Shown here: positions 1 to 10,700 of the stretch, piece by piece
How the letters are laid out: the number at the start of each line of letters is the position of its first letter
Position numbering within the stretch: the first letter of the stretch is position 1
Assembly (NCBI GenBank): GCA_903813345.2
Contig: CAIIXF020000001.1
Location: forward strand, 12,321,915 to 12,385,914
Direction of reading: 5' to 3'
Length of the DNA: 64,000 nt
From: Owenia fusiformis
Lineage: Eukaryota > Annelida > Polychaeta > Sabellida > Oweniidae
Made by a program: the position numbers and the translations under genes
Notes under the pieces: model-generated
Told to the model about the DNA's origin: nothing
The model's database searches: none
The model's input: only the letters and a program-made list of their open reading frames with translations

Positions 1-575
1 GATGCATATTCAACGGGGATATACATACTTTTCTAATTATAAAATAAACATTGTATTATATTTGTACATGTAATAAATACAAATAGTTGTATTTCGCTTA
101 TATTCAGACATAAATTAATTCAGAAACATACCCAATAAAAATACACTAAAGGAAGAACGATTTCATTAATTGACGGTTATATCATTTCGAAAGTGGTTGG
201 CTTGAAATTCCATATCTAAAAGTACCGGTAAATGGAATTGACATTATAGTTATATTTTGTAACACCCAAAGGGAAAAACATATATTGCCCCAACTTAAAA
301 AGCTGATACATACATATATTTAACTAATTCTGGCGGATGAGTGATTATCTTTACAAACAATTTGTCTAGACTCCTGGGCAATACCCAACAATAAAAAAAC
401 ACCTGACTATACTAATTAACTCCTACAAAGCAAGAGAACTGGTGAAGTCAGCTAGTCGTGTGTTAATATATGAATTCAAAACTACAGGCGGAATATACTC
501 CAAAAACTGTACTACTGTATTTTTTGACGCTGAATGGTGATGCCTGTTAATGCGATGGTTAGGCGTAATACCGTA
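1..575. other. AT-rich flank, no gene seen
   Basis: The open frames here are short and show no recognisable motif or splice structure. The stretch ends at the left tip of the large palindromic element that starts at 576. Confidence 0.5.
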
Positions 576-740
576 TAGTATAGTAGGAACAAGGGGTTCC
601 CATGCACCCATAAGGTGTGAATAAGTTACATACATTTTTGTAATCCCTAGGGTGTCTATTTAATGAATTCATTTGTTAACATTGCCAACTAATGTCCCAT
701 AGTACTTTTATGGCGGCATTCAGTTACCATGGTTACGCAT

Positions 741-1486
741 CTTTAGACATCTTACCTTGGTATCTTAAATCATTTGTAGCTCTGTCATTATTTGGTCTAT
801 AGAAATGATATTGGTACCAAATTGAACCTCGTTAAATTTTCAATAAATTTCTGATATTCAATAATGCAAATTATCTAATTTGCATAAATTATGACGTCAT
901 CAATCTATTTTTGGTTCAGAATTTCCAACTATAGCAATGTATCTATTAGAACTGAGGCCGTATGGCAAAATTTCTGAAAGGTTTTGTCCTTTATTCTATT
1001 AGTAGAAGGTATAAACAACATAAAAGTGAAAACAGATTCAAAATTGAATCAGTATTACAAAAGTTATGTAACTTTCGAGGCAGCTATCGTGAATGTCATT
1101 ATTTGACAATAATATACATACGTCTTACCTTGGAGTCTTGAATCAATGAAGCTTCGTCATTATTTGGTCTATAGAGATGATATTGGTATCTGATTAAACC
1201 TTATTAAGTTTACTATATGGTTACAATATTCAGTTATGCAAATTAGCTAATTTGCATTAATTGTGACGTCATCAATCCATTTTTGGTTCTACATATCCTA
1301 GTATAGCAACATATCTATTAGAACTGAGGCCGTATGACAGAATTTGTGCATAGTTTTGTCCCTTATTTGATGAGTGGAAAATATAAGCAACATTAAAGAT
1401 ACAGCAAATCTTCAAAATTGGATCAGAATTAACAAAATTATCCAGCTTTGGAGGCAGCTACTGTGAACGTCATTGTTTGACAATTA
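741..1486 (+). repeat. Two direct ~373-bp units, left arm
   Basis: Two head-to-tail copies (about 741-1113 and 1114-1486). Each runs from a 'cttaccttgg' motif through 'ttatttggtctatag', an octamer-like palindrome 'atgcaaat...atttgcat', a CRE-like 'tgacgtcat' and 'gaactgaggccgtatg' to 'catt.tttgacaat'. The copies are diverged but collinear. Confidence 0.75.
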
Positions 1487-2039
1487 TAAAAAGAATATTA
1501 AATTAACAAAAAAAAGTAACAACCATAGTTGTTTCAATCTTATTGAGTAAAAATGTGCATGTATTGAACTGAACTAATAAGTATGTGGAAAGGTTACATG
1601 TATTTTGACTATCATTCACAGGGGTCAAAACTGTTATCTCGACCCTGTATATTAAAGATCCAATTTTATAATTTACCATGCACTTTCAATGATTCATATA
1701 AATAGTATACATATAGTCTGATTTTTATCATATTCTTCATATTCTTGATTCTTAAAGTATCTGAAGTATAAAGCATGATTAGAAGTGAAGATGATTCATC
1801 ATATGGTTTATGTAATATTTCTAACATTTCAGATGCTATGGTAACATCACTTGATAATGAGGTTTTACATTTCACGTTCTTAAGGAGTTAAAAGAAAGTT
1901 ATTCTCCCTTTGCTTTAGAGATAAATAGTCACATGAATTTGTTTAAAAAAATTATAACTTAATTTAACCCCCTCCTGACAGCCCCAATATTTGAAGATTT
2001 TGGTGAAACCTGGCAAAATACATTAATTATTAGGTTCCA

Positions 2040-3300
2040 GAAGCCCCGAGAAGCTATATGATGGCCCCCAGTGGCCCCAAGAATCTATACAGGGGCCCCA
2101 AGTGGCCCCCAGAAGGTATACGATGGCCCCCAGAAGCTAAACAAGGGCCCACAGAAACTATACTGTGGTCTCCAGAAGCTATATGGTGGCCCCCAGTGGC
2201 CCTCAGAAGCTAAATGATGGCCCCCAGAAGCTAATTAGTGGCCCCCAGGAGCTATATGGTGGCACCCAGAAGCTATACAGGGAACCCCAGTGGCCCCAAG
2301 AAGCTATACAATGGCCCCCAGAAGCTATACAGCAGCCCCCAGAAGCTACACGATGGCCCCCAGAATCTATATGATGGCCCCCAATGGCTCCCAGAAGCTA
2401 TACAGGGCCCCCAGTAGCCCCTAGAAGCTATACGGTGGCCCCTAAAGCTATATGGTGGTCCATTGGGGGACACTGTATAGCTTCTGGAGGCCATCGTATA
2501 GCTTATGGGGGCTACCGTATAGTTTCTGCGGGCCCTTGCATAGCTTCTGGGGGCCATCGTATAGCTTCTGGGAGCCACTGGGTGCCCCTGTATAGCTTCT
2601 GGGGGCTACAGTACAGTTTCTGCAGGCCCTTGCATAGCTTCTGGGGGCCATCGTATAGCTTCTGGGAGCCACTGTGGGCCCCTGTATAGCTTCTGGGGGC
2701 CACTATATAGCTTTTGGGGCTACTGAGGGCCACCATATAGCTTCTAGGGGCTACTGGGGGGCCCTTTATAGCTTCTGGGAGCCATTGGGGGCCACCATAT
2801 AGATTCTGGGGGCCATTGTGTAGCTTCTGGGAACCACCATGTAGCTCCTGAGGGTCACTATTTAGCTTCTGGGGGCCACCGTATAGCTTCTAGGGGCTAC
2901 TTGGGGCCCTTCACATCTTCTGGGAGCCATTGGGGGCCATCATATAGATTCTTGGGGCCATCATGTAGCTTTTTTGGGCTGCTGTATAGCTTCTGGGGGC
3001 CATCGTTTAGCTTCTTGGGGCCACTGGGGTCCCCTGTATAGCTTCTGGGAGCCACCGTATGGCTCCTGGGGGCCACTAATTAGCTTCTGGAGGCCATCAT
3101 ATAGCTTCCGAGGGCCACTAGGGGCCACCATAAAGCTTCTGGAGACCATAGTGTAGTTTCTGGGGGCCACTATTCAGCTTCTGGGGGCCAACATTTAGCT
3201 TCTGGGGAGCACAGTATAGCTTCTGGGGGCCACTTGGGGCCCCTGTACAGATTCTTGGGGCCACTGGGGGCCATCATATAGCTTCTGGGCCTGGGGGCTT
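2040..3300. repeat. GC-rich minisatellite core that switches orientation
   Basis: Degenerate tandem repeats built on 'ggcccccagaagctata' run on the + strand from about 2040 to 2455. From about 2470 to 3300 the reverse complement 'tatagcttctgggggcc' takes over. The short open frames across it (proteins rich in APRSY, or in SFWGP) follow from the repeat period and are not genes. Base composition is far more GC-rich than the surroundings. Confidence 0.85.
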
Positions 3301-3860
3301 CTGGAACATAATAATTAATGCCAGGTTTCTGGTTTCACCAAAATCTTCAAATATGGGGGCTGTCGGGGGGGGGGTTAAATTAATTAAGTTATAATTTTTC
3401 TAAACAAATTCATGCGACTATTTATCTCTAAAGCAAAGGGAGAATAACTTCCTTTTAACTCATTAAGAACGTGAAATGTAAAAACCTCATTATCAAGTGA
3501 TGTTACCATAGCATCTGAAATGTTAGAAATATTACATAAACCATATGATAAATCATCTTCACTTCTAATCATGCTATATACTTCAGATGCTTTAAGAATC
3601 AAGAATATGAAGAATATGATGAAAATCAGACTATAAGTATGCTATTTATATGAATCATTGAAAGTGCATGGTAAATTATAAGATTGGATCTTTAATATGC
3701 AGGGTCGAGATAACCGTTTTGACCCCTGTGAATGATAATCAAAATGCATGTAACCTTTCCACATACTTATTAGATCAGTTCAATACATGCACATTTTTAC
3801 TCAATAAGATTGAAACAACTATGGTTGTTACATTTTTTGTTAATTTAATGTTCTTTTTAT

Positions 3861-4596
3861 AATTGTCAAACAATGACGTTCACAGTAGCTGCCTCCGAAG
3901 CTGGATAATTCTGTTAATTCTGATCCAATTTTAAAGATTTGTTGTCTCTTTAATGTTGCTTATATCTTCCACTCATCAAATAAGGGACAAAACTATGCGC
4001 ACATTCTGTCATACGGCCTCAGTTCTAATAGATATGTTGCTATACTACGATATTCTGAACAAAAAATGGATTGATGACGTCACAATTGATGCAAATTAGC
4101 TAATTTGCATAACTTAAAATTGTAACCATATAGTAAATTTAATAATGTTTAATCAGATACCAATATCATCTCTATAGACCAAATAATGGCGAAGCTACAT
4201 TGATTCAAGACTCCAAGGTAAGACGTATGTATATTATTGTCAAATAATGACATTCACGATAGCTGCCTCGAAAGTTACATAACTTTCGTAATACTGGATT
4301 CAATTTTGAATCTGTTTTCATTTTTATGTTACTTATACCTTCTACTAATAGAATAAAGGACAAAACCTTTCAGAAATTTTGCCATACGGCCTCAGTTCTA
4401 ATAGATACATTGCTATAGTTGGAAATTCTGAACCAAAAATAGATTGATGACGTCATAATTTATGCAAATTAGATAATTTGCATAATTGAATATCAGAAAT
4501 TTATTGGAAATTTAACGAGGTTTAATTTGGTACCAATATCATTTCTATAGACCAAATCATGACAGAGCTACAAATGATTTAAGATACCAAGGTAAG
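3861..4596 (-). repeat. Two direct ~373-bp units, right arm (mirror)
   Basis: Reverse-complement counterparts of the units at 741-1486, in mirrored order (about 3861-4225 and 4232-4596). They carry the same octamer-like and tgacgtca motifs and the same 'catacggcctcagttc' block. Confidence 0.75.
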
Positions 4597-4771
4597 ATGT
4601 CTTAAGATGCGTAACCATGGTAACTGAATGCCGCCATAAAAGTACCATGGGACATTAGTTGGCAATGTTAACAAATGAATTCATTAAATAGACACCCTAG
4701 GGATTACAAAAATGTATGTAACTTATTCACACCTTATGGGTGCATGGGAACCCCTTGTTCCTACTATACTA

Positions 4772-5807
4772 GTACTCCCGAGACCGCATTCTGATTTATC
4801 AGAGCCCCTCTTTACCTAACGCTTTTGAGCTATTCCAAAAGGATAGTAAAGGCTGTGGATCCCACAATGCCGGGACCGTACTATGCAATTTATGATTCGG
4901 AATTATATTATACAATCTTCTACCTAGACGAAATGATATGCCAAAATCTAGCGGAATCGAGGTAGGAAGAGACGATCCTACCAAAACTAAATAAAAGTAC
5001 CACTTTGTAAGGTATTATTTTTGTAGACATAAACTTAAACTACCCAGTCAATGTGTTTGAACGCACAGTAGTGATGGACCATTGGTGGTCATTTCAATTC
5101 GATGCGAAGCCTTATATTATATAGTTTTATTCCCGACGATGATAAGTTAAAGAAAATTTTAAGAAAAGTTGAGTTGTATTTCATGTGTTTAACAACTTCT
5201 TGTTTCAAACAATCCCAGGTTCCATTTTTAGTCAGTCCTTTGTCATAATTGAAAAGAATGGATATAACTGATTAGAGCATCAATAAAAATTGGGGGGAAA
5301 TAACTTAATACTCTACATACTTTTCCGAGATGAGAGAAAGCCATTTAAAATGGCCAAATAAGTAAGTAACTACTGAATTAATTGGGATTCTGTGTAAACT
5401 GTTTTTATCGCAATTAGTTGTTATTTATAAATGCTGTATTTTACTGTTGACGTAGTACTGGCATTTGTTTGAAAGTATATCGGCACTGTTTTGTCATGTA
5501 ACAACTTATACTGTTACAACTTTTACAGCCAAATGATGTCTTGGTAATGAAAGGGTTATATTGAAGTTCCCAAATTATTGGATAATTTCCTTTCCTTCCA
5601 ATGGTTAAATTTTCATGTGTTCAAATCGAGGCCAAATATATCAGCAGCCAAATCACAAGTGAGCATTATGGAATTGAGAGCTATTGAGAGTAGAACACTC
5701 GTGCCAAACGTTAAGTGTAACAGTTAGTCGAGGGAGCAACCGCTCCAAAACGAGTTTCAGCATCATCACTGTTTGATCGGCAACACAAACTCCAAGCACT
5801 GGTGATC
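4772..5807. other. Intergenic spacer, no gene seen
   Basis: Mixed AT-rich sequence between the foldback element and a smaller palindrome. I recognise no exon-like frame, RNA gene or repeat. Confidence 0.4.
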
Positions 5808-6206
5808 CACTCGATTACGCTGGTTACCGAAACGGTTCGTTTCGGTAAAAAAATGTCGGAACGTCGAAAGTACGATTTTTCTTTTTTTCCTTATTTCACA
5901 CGTTGTGGGCAGAATTCCCACAACATTTTTATCATCAAATGTATATCAGTATCATATGTTTAATAAAATGTACATATTTGCGAACAAATAGTTCAAGAGA
6001 CAACAGAATCGTCGATTTAAATCCTCACTTAAGTTACAGAAACGGTATTTCGAAAAACAGTTAAGATCTGCTCTTTTAACCCATACCGTTTCTGTAACTT
6101 AAGTGAGAAATTAAATCGACGATTCTGTTGTCTTCATTGCTATTTTTTCGCAAACATGTACATTTTCTAAAACATATGATAATGATACACGAGTGGATCA
6201 GCATTG
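5808..6206. repeat. Imperfect palindromic element (MITE-like)
   Basis: Arms at about 5950-6048 and 6083-6183 are inverted copies that share 'cgacgattctgttgtc' and 'cttaagttacagaaacggta'. The outermost match 'gatccactcg' (near 5815) pairs with 'cgagtggatc' (near 6190). The left arm has about 120 extra bases, including a short hairpin of 'accgaaacgg'. No coding capacity. The class is uncertain. Confidence 0.65.
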
Positions 6207-7764
6207 CCAAGGCTATTTATTAATAAAACATTTCCATTTTGCAAATATTATGTTTATTTGTCTAACGGTCTATGTTAGCTTCCATAATAATACTTGCAAA
6301 CAGGGTAAAGGGAACGGGAAAGAAAAAATATCGGAACAGCTAGTACAACATCCATTTATTAATTGAGTTTTGCTCAAAATTACGATGAATTACATGGGTA
6401 CGAAATCGAAATCTGTTTGATAAAAGTGAGTAATCGAGAAAACAAAAATCATCCATCTTGAAACGAGGACAAAGCGTCGTCGGCTTCAGTTCACCCCAAG
6501 TTATTTACAATTTTCAAAAACAGCTGATTCAAAAGTGCATGTTTGATTTTGGCACGACTTACCAGGGTACTTACCACCCGGATTTACATTCAAGGTCTTA
6601 AAAGGAGGCCTAACATTTTCTTTTAACACTATTTGGATGCATGCATGTTATGCAGGTTTGCTGCACACTATGGCGCACATAAGATTGAAGTATAAAGTGA
6701 GGTCACTTATAAATTAAAGATTTAAGCGCACAAGTTTAACAAAGATGCTACCTACAAAACATAGTATTAATTGAGTGTCTCATTGCATAGTCATATTGTG
6801 TCTATCGTATTTAGGATTGAAACAATGATAAAAGCCTCTAGAAATTTTTACGAAGTTAGTGTTCGTGAGGCATATTTTAGAAAAATCTAGCAAATTTTTA
6901 AACGGGTTATTCTGACATTGCGGAGTACATATGCTGATACTGTGTACAAACAAGTCCTGAATTTAACCCACTACAATTTTAAAATAGTTTACGAAGAATT
7001 TACAGACTGGTCCAAAAATTTGAATGTTATTTCAAAATTATGGAGTTGCATTTTGGGCCACCCTGTGATACACTCGGCAGTAACATGTTCCCATGTGGTG
7101 GACGCTTTTGAGAGAATTAAGGTCAAACTGTCAACAAAATTATCTACAAACCACTTTATAGGACTACAATCGACAATCGCAATAAAGTTAAACTATATTG
7201 TTGCGATCGTAAATTAAATGAGCTCTTCGACTGACTAGACTTGGGTTTGAAAGGGGCAAAGGTAGCAAGATAGCATGCCTTGAGTTATTTGTCGATTCAA
7301 TCATAAGCGGTATATTGTTTTTACTGAATCTAGAGGCGAAAGATGCATAGGTTAGGACTAGGTTAAAGGATTATCCTCGTGAATAACAATATACAGATAC
7401 ATTTTGGGATAAATCAAGTTTGTATGTGAATAGAATAGCTTCTACATGTATTCGCTAAGTAAAAACAATAACCCGGATACAAACTCAAAACTAAGCCAAG
7501 TACGAATTGTATGCCGTTATAAAATGAAGTAAACATTACTATGATATCTCTATGTACACCGTCACATATAGATAATCTAGTTATTGGGCTCGTAGTTCAA
7601 ACGAATCATAGTTATCTTCGGACCAAACACCCAACATTTGGAATATCGAACATAGACGATGACTCCAAAACAAAGCAAAGTTGGAATACTCTAAAACGAA
7701 TGAATAACAAATTCAGGGAAATCCAGGAACATTGTGTTTAAGTTGATCCTAAATCGGAATAGAA
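6207..7764. other. Region upstream of the receptor-kinase gene
   Basis: No conserved coding frame is recognised. The 99-codon frame at 6918-7217 begins with TTG, has no known motif and no evident splice partner. Promoter and 5' UTR of the kinase gene should lie here, but no clear TATA or initiator can be assigned. Confidence 0.4.
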
Positions 7765-10700
7765 ATGCACACGAATAGGATAGTTTCATCACTAACGCTA
7801 TGGGGCACACTTATCTTATTAAATACTGTGTCATCCAAAATCATGCAGCTGTCTCCGTGCAAGGCAGATGTCCACGGGAGATTGATAAACCTGGAACCTT
7901 TGCAAGGAGTTGACGGCACTCCAAGGTATACGTTGCATAAGTATCTCATATTTTAAAGATCCTCATAGAAATGCAATTGTTAAATATAAATTTCTCCAAT
8001 CCCTTAAGTTTTTAGTCAGGACGACTCTTACAACATCGTCATTTGTTTTTACAATGTAATATAGTCGTGGAAGGTCAAGCTTTGCAATAACATCTTAGAG
8101 GTCAACGATTATTTGTCGTATATTGGGTGCATGCAAATACCTTAAAATATGTAATCGTTGCATGGTTATTCGATACATGCAACGATAATTATTGAATATT
8201 AGACATATCCAATGGTCTCCCTTCAACATTGTCTTCTACGACGCATCTATCTTTTACACAAATAGGTTTACATCAATCTTCAATGACAATGTGTACACCT
8301 TCAACCCTTGCAAACCATATAGGGAACCACCGAGCGAAGAGGTGGACTACCAACATATTGGCCAGTGCCGACAAGTCGCGGTAAGCAGATTACACTAGCT
8401 ATCTCCCTTTGTTTGACGTTTAAAATTCACCATCATGCTGAAAATCCACTTAGTAGCAACACAATATGATAAACTGTAGTTTATTTTAAAGAATGTACAG
8501 TTGTAACAAAAGAAGAGTACATTGCTTTAAAGAACGGACACTTGGCAAGCTATCAATACCAGCACAAAAGACGTATCAATAGTTGAAAAGTCAATACAAA
8601 AGAAATCAAACTTTACAGTTGAATAGTACAGTGTAAGCATAAATGATGGATCATAGATCATTCACCTTTTTGTGCGTCAGCCATTATTTCACCTAATGTC
8701 CAGTACTCATGGTTTATACGTTACATAATTAATCCTGCTACGAGAGATATTTGAACATCAGGGAGAGAATCAATGTACAACCTTATCGTTTTAAAATTTG
8801 GAAATGTTTTAGGAGAGAAAACTCTGTGAAAACCTAGTCATATCTAAATAAATCGTGTAATGATTTTAAAAAAGCATACTGGAACAGCACATGATAATTG
8901 CCAAATATGAAGAAAAATTGTATGAGTCACCGTTTTGATGTTATATTGGACATTTTCTTGGAAGCTCCATATACTAAAGTAATACGTGAACGTGTAGTTG
9001 ATTTCCTTTTAGTTAAATGTCTAAATTCTGGCTTTGTAGCTTTGTAGGGAAGAAAAGATCAAAAATGGCACTGAAGACTTAAAGGTTTTCTCCACCCTGG
9101 GTTCACAGGGGAATGTTCGTTTCAAACGAGCAGGGCCACAGCATAGGGAGATCATACAACTCCGCTTTAAGGGACGAGGGTATGTATGTGCGTTTAGGTG
9201 CGGAATAACACTTTTATGAATTAGCGATAAAATGTTGATAATATCGATTTACATTTTTTTAGCGATAATAGGATAGTTTCGATAGTATCGATAATATCGA
9301 ACTAGCATGAGTTTCAGAGAAAGGGGATTTTTCAGGTTTAGAGAAATATTTAAATTTCAATAAAAACATACCATTGGAATAATATTGGGGCTAGAAATAA
9401 TTAGGAAGTAAAAGTGACATTCCGTACCAAATTCTGTATATGTAATACCTCTCTCGAACTGACACAGTTATCTGGAAATATAATTATTTTGGTGCTGTTT
9501 CAGTTTCAAATTTGCTGGGAAATTTTTAAGGCACCACTCGTCTAAAGCTGCAAAATCTGTTATTTTTGAAGTTTTACGTAAATGGAAACGTACGTAGTCC
9601 TGCATGTAAACGTTTAAAGCAAGAATATGATTTCTAGTTTGTACTCTTGATTCTTCCCTTTCTCTGTTGTAGGCGCGAGAAACAGACGAGATCCTATATC
9701 ATTCTTGTATGTGCAGTGGAAAAGGTTCAACTTGTCGATGCAGTCTTTAAAGTATTCCAAGATAATGGACGTCACGATGGAGAAAATGAAATAGTAAGCT
9801 GTTTCGAATTGGTCCTTAAAATAGATAAAACAAGGGTATCCAAATCCAAATCTCGCGAACCGGAATCGAACTATTGACCTAAGGATGACAGTGTTTGCAC
9901 TCTACAGTCCTCCGCTCTACCAACTGAGCTATCACGAGATGTGTGTTTGATTCACACTTCTCAATTATGATTCAAAATATAATTAATATCAAGATATATT
10001 TGTTCATTATGCACAGTCTAGCACACAACCCTTCAAAATGACTGAACTTAAAGGGACCACTTTAATTTAATTTGCCTTTTGCATGTGCTAAGCAGGTAAG
10101 GCAGATATGTTTCTTGGCCCGTTTTAAGAAGACATCTCATTAACATGATGGGCTGCATGTTTAAATTTTACAGCAAGTGTATATGTTTTGGGGGTTTGGG
10201 TAATTTTCAACTTATCCTCCAATTATTTGTACCTCCCTGTAGTGTCTGTTTGCCGCCCAGAATGAAAATGATTACAAATTAAAGAAAGATAGATGAGTTT
10301 GGTTTTTCAACAGTATGGACTATGGGATCATACTATATCTAGTAGTCTAGTCACCACCAGAAGTGGTGACATATTTTTTATGGTCTCTAACTTTTTGTCG
10401 AGGTTGTTCGGCTGCCTTACACTATAAACCTCCATGCTTCCAATAACCATTTGCAAGTGTTGTCATTTTGTCACGTAAATACCTTGTTTTACTTGTAGTA
10501 TGGCGAGCTGCATCATCTTTGTGCGTGTCCAGGGGGGTGCCCCGAGGGCATTGTGCTAAACGATACCATACCAGACGTCAACTTCAATGGAGGGGAGCTA
10601 GAAATAGGGCCCATCAAAGGTATGCACCAAACAGTCAACGAATTCAAATATTTATAACTAAACACAAAACAGCATCTTGGATTAGATGACATCCCCCTTA

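Larger units (their letters stand above)
576..4771. mobile_element. Foldback-like element with ~2-kb inverted arms
   Basis: The outer ends are exact inverted copies: TAGTATAGTAGGAACAAGGG begins at 576, and its reverse complement ends at 4771. Inverted similarity continues inward through both arms (about 576-2455 and 2470-4771) with scattered differences, so most of the 4.2 kb could fold into one hairpin. From outside in, each arm holds a unique segment, two direct copies of a ~373-bp unit, a segment with short open frames (1666-1875 and its mirror near 3480-3680), and a GC-rich tandem core. The flanks share GTA (573-575 and 4772-4774), a possible 3-bp target duplication, but this is weak. No transposase is recognised. 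Known foldback elements have long inverted repeats with internal tandem repeats, so a non-autonomous foldback-type DNA element is the best label. A simple inverted duplication is the alternative. Confidence 0.75.

Noticed and set aside
2165-3170. Several overlapping frames on both strands rich in APRSY or SFWGP
   Set aside because: They are translations of the GC-rich minisatellite, present in many frames at once.
4799-4984. Minus-strand frame beside the foldback element
   Set aside because: No similarity recognised; a faint likeness to the frame at 423-635 (PNH motif) was too short to support.
6918-7217. 99-codon open frame upstream of the kinase gene
   Set aside because: Starts with TTG, no recognised domain, no in-phase splice partner; likely chance.
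10338-10430. Another copy of the dispersed ~130-bp repeat
   Set aside because: Only 'agaagtggtgacatat' and 'tctctaactttttgt' match; too partial to list as a copy.
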